Shown: positions 18,478-26,824 of the stretch, piece after piece
How the letters are laid out: each line of letters starts with the position of its first letter
How positions within the stretch are numbered: the first letter of the stretch is position 1
From: Alkalihalobacillus bogoriensis ATCC BAA-922
GTDB lineage: Bacteria; Bacillota; Bacilli; Bacillales; Bacillaceae_F
Direction: 5' to 3'
Assembly: GCF_000621445.1 (NCBI RefSeq)
Contig: NZ_KK211279.1
Coordinates: 181,587-245,586 of the forward strand
DNA: 64,000 bases
Program-made: the position numbers and the translations under genes
The notes under the pieces: generated by a model
Database searches by the model: none
The model's input: only the letters and a program-made list of their open reading frames with translations
Told to the model about the DNA's origin: nothing

Positions 18478-18505
18478 TTATATATAACCAATTGGTTATA
18501 TATAA
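18478..18505. promoter_or_regulatory. 28-bp perfect palindrome, ArsR operator
   Basis: The half-site TTATATATAACCAA is followed directly by its exact reverse complement, with no spacer. It lies 16-43 bases before the ArsR start, over the probable core promoter. The AACCAATTGGTT core fits ArsR/SRPBCC-pair operators. Confidence 0.8.
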
Positions 18506-18576
18506 TATATCCTTCAGATAACTGGGTGTCAACTATATATTGGAAGTTATGAAAAAGAAGTCTGCCTTTACATCCC

Positions 18577-20073
18577 TTACCCCCTTTCCTTTCTAAGCTC
18601 CTTCAATAACCCAAAACACATAAGCACGATAATAATCGAAAACGGTAACGCTGTAATTAATGATGCCGTCTGCAATCCTGTTAAACCACTTGCAATTAGC
18701 AATATCGCAGCAATCCCCGTCATTAATACGCCCCAAACTATTTGAATACCGGTTCCAGGTTGTATTGGGTTTTTGGATGTCATCATTCCTAATACAAATG
18801 TCGCTGATGCGGCTGAGGTAATAAGAAAAAAGAAGATTAAAACAATCGCAATAATAGCGAGTACAAATCCAAACGGAAACTGTTCTAATGTCACAAACAG
18901 TCCATTTGTCACATCATTCTGAACTGCTTCAACGATCGCCACTTCTTTTTCTTTTTCAAAAAATAACGCTCCCCCACCGAAAATAGCCATCCACGCAACC
19001 GCCACAAGTGGAGGGACAAACAAAACACCAACAACAAATTCTCGAATTGTTCTTCCTTTAGACACGCGCGCGATAAAAGTTCCTACAAATGGAGACCAAG
19101 CCATCGCCCACGCCCAGTAGAAGATTGTCCATTCACTAAGCCAATCGCCATCTTCATAAGGACTGACATTAAAGCTCATATCGATAAAGTTTTGCACATA
19201 ACCCCCAACTCCATAAATAAACGTGTTAACCATATGCAAAGTCGGCCCAACTACTAAGGTAAATGCCAAGAGTAGAAACGCCACTGATAAATTGACAACA
19301 CTTAACAACCGAATTCCTTTATTTAAACCTGTTAATGTTGAAACCAAATAGGCAATCATTAAGCATATGATAATCATCATTTGTGTTCCTGTACTGTCGG
19401 GAAGACCAAAGGTATAATTGAGCCCTCCGTTCACTTGCATGACACCTAATCCTAACGTTGTGGCAATTCCTGTTGTTGTCGCTACAACAGCTAAAATATC
19501 AATCGTCTCACGCCAACCATTTATTCTATGCTTTTTCTTACTTAATAAAGGCTCAATACTCGCACTTATTAACCCTTCCTTCTCCTTTCGAAATTGGAAA
19601 TAAGCAATAACGAGTCCAATCACACCGAAAACAGCCCATTGATGTATTCCCCAATGGAACATAGAATATTGAATGGCTATATTGGCGGCCTCTTCTGTTT
19701 CACCATCATATCCTGGTGGAGGGGATGAATAATGCATAATTGGTTCTGAAACTCCCCAGAACACTAGGGCCACCCCAAACCCTGCTGAAAATAGCATCCC
19801 AATCCAATTGTAATAACTATATTCCGGTTTATCGTCATCTTTTCCAAGCTTTATTTTCCCAAAGCGACTCAAAGCTAAAAATAAACAAAAACCAATAAAG
19901 AAAATGGTTACTACTAAATAAAACCCACCAAAGTAAGTAGTAGACCAGTCAAATGCCGTTTCTGCGTACGTAGAAAGTGTATCTGGCACTGAAACACCAA
20001 AGACAATAAAGACAAATATAATGAGAGCAGACACCCAAAATACTACGTTGAATTTTTCAGTACTTTTCTTCAT
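18577..20073 (-). CDS. BCCT family betaine/carnitine/choline transporter
   Basis: Na+-coupled osmolyte uptake; 498 residues, twelve membrane segments. Family features: FGKIKLGKDDDKPEYSYYNW, GFGVALVFWGVSEPI, FHWGIHQWAVFGV, and the tryptophan-rich segment FYWAWAMAWSPFVGTFIARV followed by SKGRTIREF. Length matches OpuD-like betaine transporters, which lack long C-terminal osmosensing tails; the tail here is short. ATG 20073 is behind GATAGGGGGAGAG. Single-gene unit. Confidence 0.94.
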   Translation of the reverse strand: MKKSTEKFNVVFWVSALIIFVFIVFGVSVPDTLSTYAETAFDWSTTYFGGFYLVVTIFFIGFCLFLALSRFGKIKLGKDDDKPEYSYYNWIGMLFSAGFGVALVFWGVSEPIMHYSSPPPGYDGETEEAANIAIQYSMFHWGIHQWAVFGVIGLVIAYFQFRKEKEGLISASIEPLLSKKKHRINGWRETIDILAVVATTTGIATTLGLGVMQVNGGLNYTFGLPDSTGTQMMIIICLMIAYLVSTLTGLNKGIRLLSVVNLSVAFLLLAFTLVVGPTLHMVNTFIYGVGGYVQNFIDMSFNVSPYEDGDWLSEWTIFYWAWAMAWSPFVGTFIARVSKGRTIREFVVGVLFVPPLVAVAWMAIFGGGALFFEKEKEVAIVEAVQNDVTNGLFVTLEQFPFGFVLAIIAIVLIFFFLITSAASATFVLGMMTSKNPIQPGTGIQIVWGVLMTGIAAILLIASGLTGLQTASLITALPFSIIIVLMCFGLLKELRKERG

Positions 20074-20162
20074 CTCTCTCCCCCTATCGTCACCTTTTCT
20101 CTCCTATATCCTACTCATTGAAAAATAAAACGTCCTACTAGTTTTGAATTTCGTATGGAGGG

Positions 20163-20184
20163 GATAGATAGATAGATAGATAGA
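20163..20184 (+). repeat. GATA tetranucleotide tract (about 5.5 units) in a 5' leader
   Basis: gatagatagata... runs from 20163 to 20184, ending about 20 bases before the TTG start at 20204 and directly before the GGAGAG RBS. Such tracts change length by slippage. Confidence 0.85.
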
Positions 20185-20203
20185 CGTAAAGGAGAGAATC
20201 ATT

Positions 20204-20926
20204 TTGTCTTTTGATCTTTTAGCAATGGGTCTATTTTTTATTGCCATTCACCTATTAGCAAATGAGCTCATTCCTGCTGACCGAATAAAACGATTACGAT
20301 GGCTATCATTATCAGGTGGCTTTGCTGTATCGTATGTTTTTGTATATGTCTTGCCTTCACTTCATCGTGAACAGCAGGAACTTCATGAATATCGACATAC
20401 CTTTGCGATGGAATCAGAACTCTATTTTATCGGTCTATTAGGATTATTATTATTTTATGGGGTTGAAAAAAAAGTCTCTGATGCCAACGAGAAAGGAATT
20501 GCCGATCGCCAAGCTTATTTTTGGTTGCAAACGATTTTTTTCACATTGTATAACATGTTAATAGCTTATACTGTCGTAGCTTCTTTTGTGGAGGGCATTC
20601 AAGCGTTGTTTTATAGTGTGGCCATTGGATTACACTTTATTGCAGTTGCTCATGATTTATGGAGAAAAAGTCCGGAACGCTATAATAAAGTCGGGCGATA
20701 TGTTCTCGCTTCAGGAATTTGTATCGGTTGGCTAATTGCGATGTTGACTCAGTTTTCCGCTGTGACACAATCGATTATTTTTGCGTTTATTTCTGGAGCC
20801 ATGCTATTAAATGTATTAAAAAATGAGCTACCAAAAGAACGTGATGCCCATTTTCCAACGTTTGCTGTTGCCATCGTTTCTTATACTTCCATTACATTAG
20901 GGTTAAAGTATTTTTTTCAATGGTAG
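20204..20926 (+). CDS. multi-pass membrane protein, unknown
   Basis: 240 residues, about seven membrane segments. Starts at TTG 20204 behind AAAGGAGAGAATCATT. Segments GGFAVSYVFVYVLPSLHRE and the end FISGAMLLNVLKNELPKE faintly recall ZIP-type metal transporters, but the metal-binding histidines of that family are not in a convincing place, so I assign no function. A GATA tract lies just upstream of the RBS. Convergent with the GGDEF gene; a shared terminator lies between. Confidence 0.75.
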   Translation: MSFDLLAMGLFFIAIHLLANELIPADRIKRLRWLSLSGGFAVSYVFVYVLPSLHREQQELHEYRHTFAMESELYFIGLLGLLLFYGVEKKVSDANEKGIADRQAYFWLQTIFFTLYNMLIAYTVVASFVEGIQALFYSVAIGLHFIAVAHDLWRKSPERYNKVGRYVLASGICIGWLIAMLTQFSAVTQSIIFAFISGAMLLNVLKNELPKERDAHFPTFAVAIVSYTSITLGLKYFFQW

Positions 20927-20930
20927 ATGT

Positions 20931-20965
20931 AAAAAAGGAACCCAACCATGTGGATTCCTTACTTT
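20931..20965. terminator. terminator between convergent genes
   Basis: AAGGAACCCA / TGGATTCCTT stem with one mismatch and a short loop; T-rich on the plus-strand exit (TTACTTTTCC) and A6 on the other side, so it may work in both directions. Confidence 0.7.
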
Positions 20966-22467
20966 TCCTTGTTTGATTTTTGTTTATCATTGTACATGCG
21001 CTTATCTGCAACACTGTACAATTGGTCCATTGTTGTGCCATCATAAGGATACTCAGCAACCCCAATACTAGCCGAAAGATTAATTTGTTGCTCTATTGAA
21101 AGTGATAATGGAATGGTTAATTGTTCACGAATTTTTCTAATTAACTGATCTGTCTCATTCGGACAAAGCAAAAGAACAAACTCATCTCCCCCTAATCTAG
21201 CAGCATGATTGTGACCTGTTGCGATTTCTTTTAGAATTGTTGCAATATGTTGAATTGCTTTATCACCTGCTTGGTGTCCATAACTATCGTTAATTAGCTT
21301 TAATTTATTCAAATCAATAAGGACTAGATTAAATTTCAGATTATCGTTCAATAGTTTGAGAATATGGTTCTCAAACGCTGCCCGATTTGGTAACCCTGTT
21401 AATAAATCATGGTAAGCCAGATATTGGACCTTTTGTTCTTTTACTTTTGCTTCAGTAATATCCTTGACAATAACGAACTGAAGTGGCTTTCCCTCTACCA
21501 TTATAAAATCCGAATCAATTAATACGGTTAACTGCTCTCCAACTGGATTGGTAAAGTTGATTTCAAAATCAACGAGTTTAATTTGATTATCAAATCCGTT
21601 TTCATGCTCTCTCATAAACTTTTCCTTATCCACGCCACCGAGAAACGATAAGATTGGCGAATGCAGAAGTTCTTCTTTTTCAACACCAAAATATTTCGAG
21701 ACCAGTGGGCTCGCCTCAAGAATGACCGCTTCTTTATCCATAATAATAATTCCGAGTGGTGAACGTTCAAACAAAATATTATAACGGGTTTCATATGACG
21801 ATAAATAATCGTATTTTGACATACTCAGAAAAATCGCAAATGCCCAAAATAAAGACCCATGTGGAACAATATAACTTAAGAAATTAAAACTTGTATTTTG
21901 CAAAAGGATGCTCGCTATAAGGAACACAAATGACCAAACAAAAAACAACACAATCCCCACAAACCATAATTTTGCTGATTTATTTCCCTTTTTCATTTCT
22001 TTTACAGTTAGAACGATATTGATAACAAGATAAGAAAAGTCAAGTCCCCACATGATAAGTAATCCTGGGCCAGGGGTGAACGTTAAATATGTCTCATTCC
22101 AATAAATCATCCAAGAATGAATAGGAAGGGTTAGTAAACTCAAAATACCTGGTAGAAATAATAGCTTAAACCATTTTCCATTTTTCTTATCATACATATT
22201 TGTGTTTAATAACCACAGATGTAAAGACAATAATGCTGCGATCATTACCGCACCATTAATCCAATAAATCAAAATAAAATCAAAAAATCTCGGATAAACA
22301 AGTACATAGGTAAAAGTGCCCATAAACCACAGTGAGGAAAACAGAAACAATAAACTACACGTTATATGCTTTCTACTTTTTGGGTTATTACTATAAACCA
22401 TGCCAGCCAAAAAGATAAAAATAACAGCTGGAACTAGATATAAAATTGTATATAATATAAGCTTCAA
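20959..22467 (-). CDS. membrane PAS-GGDEF diguanylate cyclase
   Basis: 502 residues. Residues 1-220 hold seven membrane helices of the HisKA_7TM type, about 225-345 a PAS domain (NILFERSPLGIIIMDKEAVILEASP), and 350-500 a GGDEF domain with AYHDLLTGLPNRAAFE, the intact catalytic motif RLGGDEFVLLL and ASIGVAEYP. It therefore probably makes cyclic di-GMP in response to a ligand or membrane signal. No RxxD inhibitory site is obvious before the GGDEF motif. Start TTG 22467 behind TAGGTGAGC. Its leader carries a c-di-GMP-I riboswitch and terminator, so the product likely represses or tunes its own synthesis. Confidence 0.92.
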   Translation of the reverse strand: MKLILYTILYLVPAVIFIFLAGMVYSNNPKSRKHITCSLLFLFSSLWFMGTFTYVLVYPRFFDFILIYWINGAVMIAALLSLHLWLLNTNMYDKKNGKWFKLLFLPGILSLLTLPIHSWMIYWNETYLTFTPGPGLLIMWGLDFSYLVINIVLTVKEMKKGNKSAKLWFVGIVLFFVWSFVFLIASILLQNTSFNFLSYIVPHGSLFWAFAIFLSMSKYDYLSSYETRYNILFERSPLGIIIMDKEAVILEASPLVSKYFGVEKEELLHSPILSFLGGVDKEKFMREHENGFDNQIKLVDFEINFTNPVGEQLTVLIDSDFIMVEGKPLQFVIVKDITEAKVKEQKVQYLAYHDLLTGLPNRAAFENHILKLLNDNLKFNLVLIDLNKLKLINDSYGHQAGDKAIQHIATILKEIATGHNHAARLGGDEFVLLLCPNETDQLIRKIREQLTIPLSLSIEQQINLSASIGVAEYPYDGTTMDQLYSVADKRMYNDKQKSNKEK

Positions 22468-22580
22468 CTAGCTCACCTACTTGGTAAAATAAATTAAATA
22501 TAGACCATTTACAATAAAAATCGACATTGCTTCGAAAACAGGAATGTCGGGAATTACGAATTAGTATTGAAGTTAAAAAC

Positions 22581-22608
22581 AAAAAAAACTGCTTCACAGC
22601 AGTTTTTT
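22581..22608 (-). terminator. riboswitch expression platform: terminator hairpin
   Basis: Minus strand AAAAAACTGCT, loop GTGA, AGCAGTTTTTTTT. A perfect stem with an 8-T run directly downstream of the aptamer and upstream of the GGDEF start. Confidence 0.9.
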
Positions 22609-22621
22609 ACTCAATAATATC

Positions 22622-22703
22622 ATGCAACCCGGCTATCATACTGTGTTTAGACCCGTGGCTTTGCGTCCTATGCTTTCACATAGTTTGCCTTTTTAATTAC
22701 CTT
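22622..22703 (-). ncRNA. cyclic di-GMP-I riboswitch (GEMM-I)
   Basis: Minus strand contains the GEMM-I conserved blocks in order: AAGGCAAAC, the helix CTATGT-GAAA-GCATAG with GNRA tetraloop, GGACGCAAAGCC, ACGGGTCTAAACACAG and ATAGCCGGGTTGC. The tetraloop, the GCAAA strands and the receptor side all agree with the class. The aptamer is followed by an intrinsic terminator and then the PAS-GGDEF gene at 20959-22467. Confidence 0.94.
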
Positions 22704-22704
22704 T

Positions 22705-22733
22705 ATTATAGTACATTTTTACTATGTAGTAAA
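22705..22733 (-). promoter_or_regulatory. sigma-A promoter of the riboswitch leader
   Basis: Minus strand TTTACT, 17-base spacer, TATAAT; the -10 box (22705-22710 on plus as ATTATA) lies just upstream of the aptamer. Confidence 0.75.
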
Positions 22734-22777
22734 TAACATTTTTGAAGTTAAATGTGTCAATTTTCCTATATGTCAAT

Positions 22778-22836
22778 GCAAAGTGCGAGCCTTCGCTCTT
22801 CTAGAATAAGCTTTCAAAGCTTCAAATCTATACCAA
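22778..22836 (+). repeat. Family B dispersed repeat, partial copy (3' part)
   Basis: Matches the 3' half of the 62-kb copy: aagtgcgagc, gctctt.t.gaataagctt, tcaaagcttc. Confidence 0.65.
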
Positions 22837-22863
22837 TTTTTTTTACATTCTTATATGAAAATA

Positions 22864-22888
22864 AGGCTGACGATTATATCATCAGCCT
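22864..22888 (-). terminator. terminator after the DUF4179 gene
   Basis: AGGCTGA.GAT / ATC.TCAGCCT hairpin 14 bases after the stop at 22902, followed on the minus strand by TATTTTCATA; the U-run is short. Confidence 0.6.
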
Positions 22889-22901
22889 GTCTCCATTTCT
22901 A

Positions 22902-23879
22902 TTAATCTGAAATATTTACTTTTAATGGTTCTAACGAGACAATTTCTCCATCACGATAATCTGTAGGATATATTAGTAAATACTTTGTTTCACTTTTTAT
23001 GCCAGTTGTAAAAACAGCCTTCTCGTTCCCTATACTGTGGAGCGAATCACTAACTATCTCATTCCCTTTATCATCAAAAATTTCAAACTTAAGTATATCC
23101 TCTGAAATATTCGTCTCATAGTATAATGCCATGTTTGATTTTCCAAGCGTCATTGACTGTAACGTCAAAGTATGAGAATCATTTTTCGTTGTAAGTTCTT
23201 TACCAAGTAGAATTGTCAGAGGTGGATTTTGAGCAACGGGCACATTAAATGTCCAGTTTCCTTCAACTCCGCCGATAGAATTAAACGTAATGGGAAGAGT
23301 AAAGTCTTTTGGAAGTTCCTTTTCTGGAAATTCTAACTCGATTGCTCCTATATAATCGCTACCAATCTGTTGAAGTCCATGATGCTCTCCACCCCATCCT
23401 ACTCTCACCGGTCCTTCCTCATATAAGTAAAAATCATATTCAGAAGTAAAATTATCCTCACCTAGCTCACTATTACTAAATAGATCTTCCCCACTCGCTC
23501 GAAACGTTATGCCAATATAAATTCCATCAAAAAATACACTTGTTAGTGTGAGATCTACACCATTGTCAGTTACTGTGTGATTGATCTCCGTCACTAAGTG
23601 TTCTTTTTCTACTACTTGTCCAATACTTTTGTTAAAGCTTTCATAAAACTCACCAATTATCGGGACATTAGCTAAAACATTTGTAACCGGTGAAAAAACG
23701 AAGCCTAACGCTAGAATCATAGTTGCTGCTGCTGATAAAATAGAAAGCGAAAATTTTGTACGGTTCCGCTTATTTTTTTGTTTCTTTCCTCTATCAATGG
23801 CTCTATCTATTACCGCATATACTTCATCTATTGGTACATCAATACCGTTTGTCTTATCCTCAAACCATTTTTTGTTCAT
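22902..23879 (-). CDS. DUF4179 domain anti-sigma factor-like membrane protein
   Basis: 325 residues: cytoplasmic N-terminus (residues 1-45), one membrane segment (about 46-68, SILSAAATMILALGFVFSPV), then a large extracellular domain that opens with NVLANVPIIGEFYESF, the DUF4179 signature. In this family the N-terminus binds the partner ECF sigma factor and the outer part senses envelope stress. The gene overlaps the sigma gene by 20 bases, as expected for sigma/anti-sigma pairs. ATG 23879 is behind GAAGGAGATTATCATT. Confidence 0.88.
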   Translation of the reverse strand: MNKKWFEDKTNGIDVPIDEVYAVIDRAIDRGKKQKNKRNRTKFSLSILSAAATMILALGFVFSPVTNVLANVPIIGEFYESFNKSIGQVVEKEHLVTEINHTVTDNGVDLTLTSVFFDGIYIGITFRASGEDLFSNSELGEDNFTSEYDFYLYEEGPVRVGWGGEHHGLQQIGSDYIGAIELEFPEKELPKDFTLPITFNSIGGVEGNWTFNVPVAQNPPLTILLGKELTTKNDSHTLTLQSMTLGKSNMALYYETNISEDILKFEIFDDKGNEIVSDSLHSIGNEKAVFTTGIKSETKYLLIYPTDYRDGEIVSLEPLKVNISD

Positions 23880-24399
23880 AATGATAATCTCCTTCTAATA
23901 TCTTTTTCAACTCCATTTTTGCTCTACGGAGGTACGTCTTTATTGTGCCTTCTGGCTTGTCCATCATTTCGGCTATCGTATGGATCGATAAATCATGAAA
24001 ATAAAATAATATAATAGCAGTTTGATATTTTTCATTTAAAAGAGACAGCGCATCTACTAAATCTAGCTGCTCACTTCGGTCAGGAAGTCGTTGTTCAAGT
24101 AAAACAGCTACCGTTTCACTATCAAGAAGTTTCCACTTTTTCTTATCTTCAAGGGATCGGAAGGCTGTTCGAATCAATATTTTTATAAGCCACGTACTGA
24201 AATACTCAGGATTCCTCAACCGTGTAATCGATTGATACGCCTTATATACCGTTTCTTGAACAACATCTAGTGCATCTTCTTTATTACGCACATATAAAAA
24301 CGCGGTTCTATACAATTTACTACTCTCTTGCTTGATAAGTAATTCAAAGGCGGATTCATCCCCCTTTATCGCATTTAAAACTAAATTGTATTTTTCCAT
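23860..24399 (-). CDS. ECF RNA polymerase sigma factor
   Basis: About 179 residues. Region 2 at about 10-80 (FELLIKQESSKLYRTAFLYV, NKEDALDVVQETVYKAY) and region 4 at about 120-170 (LLNEKYQTAIILFYFHDLSIHTIAEMM, PEGTIKTYLRRA). Resembles SigV/SigM-type factors of Bacillus. I chose ATG 24399 over the TTG at 24405 because AAGGAG lies eight bases upstream. A TGAAAC motif (24445-24450, minus) could be an ECF -35 element for autoregulation. Its regulon cannot be told from this window. Confidence 0.92.
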   Translation of the reverse strand: MEKYNLVLNAIKGDESAFELLIKQESSKLYRTAFLYVRNKEDALDVVQETVYKAYQSITRLRNPEYFSTWLIKILIRTAFRSLEDKKKWKLLDSETVAVLLEQRLPDRSEQLDLVDALSLLNEKYQTAIILFYFHDLSIHTIAEMMDKPEGTIKTYLRRAKMELKKILEGDYHYEQKMV

Positions 24400-24444
24400 T
24401 TCCAAAACTCCTTTCGCCTATTAGAGCAATAATAGTAGGAAAAA

Positions 24445-24450
24445 GTTTCA
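24445..24450 (-). promoter_or_regulatory. possible ECF-type -35 element (TGAAAC)
   Basis: TGAAACTTTTT about 46 bases before the sigma gene start is the common -35 form for Bacillus ECF sigma factors; no clear CGTC -10 box is seen at the right distance, so this is tentative. Confidence 0.3.
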
Positions 24451-24623
24451 CAGGAAGACGACCTAGATATTTCGCTACTGTTTTTTAAAACTAAAATGAA
24501 ATGAGATTAATAAATTTTATACTTTAAATTAAAATATTAGCAAGCAATAATTTAAGGTTCTTACTATTAATAAATGAACGAGATATTGACCGTCTTTGAA
24601 CAATATTTTGGCACTTGTTAGGC

Positions 24624-24829
24624 TAATGAAGGACACTTTCGCTCTTTTTTAACCGAGTTTTGTCCTTCATTACACTCATGAAGGACACTTTCACTCTTTT
24701 TCAACCGAGTTTTGTCCTTCATCACACTTATGAAGGACACTTTTGCTCTTTTTCAACCGAGTTTTGTCCTTCATTACACTCATGAAGGACACTTTTGCTC
24801 TTTTTCAACCGAGTTTTGTCCTTCATTAG
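24624..24829. repeat. Family C array 1: four units of 27-nt hairpin plus linker
   Basis: ATGAAGGACA starts at 24626, 24678, 24730 and 24782, a constant 52-base period. Between units TGTCCTTCAT, seven bases and ATGAAGGACA make a tight 10-bp hairpin of 27 nt; the 25-nt linkers read like cttttgctctttttcaaccg with a pyrimidine bias. The gene-free stretch 24400-24984 holds this array and the two promoter regions only. Confidence 0.92.
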
Positions 24830-24984
24830 CCATATGCCTATCAACTATTGAAAAAACTGTTGACGTTGACCTTAGGGAAGGCAGTATCATTTTACATAGT
24901 CACTACATCATCTCTAGATTTACTTGAAACTTTTAGACGGCTATAGCGTAGTTCTTTAACGAAATTAAAATGAGGAGATGTCAA

Positions 24985-26721
24985 ATGGAAAAACAACAAA
25001 CTCATTCCTTGAAAGCTTTTTTCTCACTTATTCTTTCTACAAACATACCTAAGGTAGCTTTGTCGGTCGGTTTAATTGGAAGTCTCTTTACTACACTCGT
25101 TGGGCTTACAATTCCTTTGTTAACAAGAGAGATGGTTGATGGGTTTTCGATGGAATCATTAAATGCCATGCTCATTGTCGTAATTGTGCTCGTTTTTATT
25201 CTTCAAGCAGTGACGGATGGGATCTCGATGTATGCTCTTGCTTACGTTGGGCAAAAAATTGTGGCAAGACTGCGGGAGAAAATGTGGTTCAAATTGTTAC
25301 GGTTGCCGGTGAATTACTATGATAAAAATACGAGTGGTGAAACAGTAAGTCGGGTCGTGAATGATACTGGGATAGTGAAAGACTTAATTTCTCAGCATTT
25401 CCCGCAGTTTATCGGTGGGATTATTACGATTATTGGCGCTGTCATTATTCTGTTTATTATGGATTGGAAGATGACATTGTTAATGTTTATTGCGGTTCCG
25501 ATTACTGTTCTTTTTATGGTTCCACTCGGTATGAAAATGACAAAAATCTCACGAGGACTCCAAGATGAAACGGCTACTTTTACAGGGAATGTCCAGCAAA
25601 CCTTAAGTGAAATTCGCTTAATGAAAGCATCGAATGCGGAACAAACAGAGGAAAAAAGAGGGCTAGTTGCCATTGAAAAACTGTTTTCATATGGACTAAA
25701 AGAAGGCCGTATTTTTGCTCTGATTGCACCCCTTATGTATCTTGTCGTGATGGTCGTTATCGTCATCATCATCGGTTATGGTGGAATCCGTGTTGCTGAA
25801 GGCACAATGTCAACAGGATCACTTGTTGCCTTTCTGCTTTATTTGTTCCAAATTATTTTTCCGATTACGTCGTTTACAATGTTTTTCACTCAACTCCAAA
25901 AAGCGAAAGGAGCCACTGAGCGCATCATTGATATTCTCAACCTCAATGTTGAAGCGAGTCAAGAAGGAAAAGACATCGATATTTCCAATCAACCCGTTCA
26001 TGTCAGAAATGTATCTTTTTCGTATAGCGATGACGAGCCTGTCATTCACAATGTATCTTTTGATGTGGAACCAGGAACAATGGTCGCCTTTGCTGGTCCG
26101 AGTGGTGGCGGGAAGTCGACGATGTTCGGTTTACTAGAGCGATTCTATGAACCAACTTCTGGAGAAATTTTTATTGGGGACACTCCGATAACTGAACTAT
26201 CGATGCATTGTTGGCGAACTCAAATTGGCTATGTGTCACAAGATAGTCCAATGATGGCAGGAACCATTCGCGAAAACCTATGCTATGGCTTGGAAAACCG
26301 CAATGACATTACAGATAATCGCTTATGGGAAGTCGCAAAAATGGCGTATGCGGACCAATTTATAAAAGAATTCCCTAAAGGACTCGATACAGAAGTGGGA
26401 GAGCGTGGCGTTAAGCTATCTGGCGGCCAAAGGCAACGAATCGCTATCGCAAGAGCTTTTTTACGAGACCCAAAAATCTTAATGATGGATGAAGCTACCG
26501 CTAGCTTAGATAGTCAGTCAGAAGGAATCGTCCAGCAAGCATTAGTGCGGCTAATGGAAGGGAGAACAACTTTTGTCATTGCCCATCGACTCTCCACAAT
26601 TGTAAATGCGGATAACATCATATTCATTGAAAAAGGCGAAATCACAGGAATGGGGACACATCAAGAACTGATTGAAAATCATGAGCTGTATCGGGAGTTT
26701 GCGGAGCAGCAGTTGACGTAG
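24985..26721 (+). CDS. ABC exporter, fused membrane and ATPase domains (BmrA-like)
   Basis: Half-transporter that works as a homodimer to export drugs or lipids. 578 residues: six membrane helices in 1-310, then the nucleotide-binding domain with Walker A GPSGGGKST, Q-loop YVSQDSPMM, signature LSGGQRQR, Walker B ILMMDEATASLD and H-loop IAHRLST. ATG 24985 is preferred because TGAGGAGATGTCAA precedes it; the frame also opens at 24970. A terminator follows. No regulator is adjacent on the same strand. Confidence 0.94.
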   Translation: MEKQQTHSLKAFFSLILSTNIPKVALSVGLIGSLFTTLVGLTIPLLTREMVDGFSMESLNAMLIVVIVLVFILQAVTDGISMYALAYVGQKIVARLREKMWFKLLRLPVNYYDKNTSGETVSRVVNDTGIVKDLISQHFPQFIGGIITIIGAVIILFIMDWKMTLLMFIAVPITVLFMVPLGMKMTKISRGLQDETATFTGNVQQTLSEIRLMKASNAEQTEEKRGLVAIEKLFSYGLKEGRIFALIAPLMYLVVMVVIVIIIGYGGIRVAEGTMSTGSLVAFLLYLFQIIFPITSFTMFFTQLQKAKGATERIIDILNLNVEASQEGKDIDISNQPVHVRNVSFSYSDDEPVIHNVSFDVEPGTMVAFAGPSGGGKSTMFGLLERFYEPTSGEIFIGDTPITELSMHCWRTQIGYVSQDSPMMAGTIRENLCYGLENRNDITDNRLWEVAKMAYADQFIKEFPKGLDTEVGERGVKLSGGQRQRIAIARAFLRDPKILMMDEATASLDSQSEGIVQQALVRLMEGRTTFVIAHRLSTIVNADNIIFIEKGEITGMGTHQELIENHELYREFAEQQLT

Positions 26722-26743
26722 CCCCGCTAGAAAAAGATGGAAG

Positions 26744-26781
26744 AAAAGGGCAGCTTATACATGTTAGCTGCCCTTTTCTTT
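26744..26781 (+). terminator. terminator after the ABC exporter gene
   Basis: AAAAGGGCAGCT / AGCTGCCCTTTT perfect 12-bp stem, loop of ten, then CTTTC. Confidence 0.88.
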
Positions 26782-26824
26782 CAAAAATTTAACATTCCAC
26801 TACCACGTCCTAGGAATAACAATT

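Noticed and set aside
24712-24927. 71-residue plus-strand ORF upstream of the ABC exporter
   Set aside because: Derived from Family C units; no RBS.
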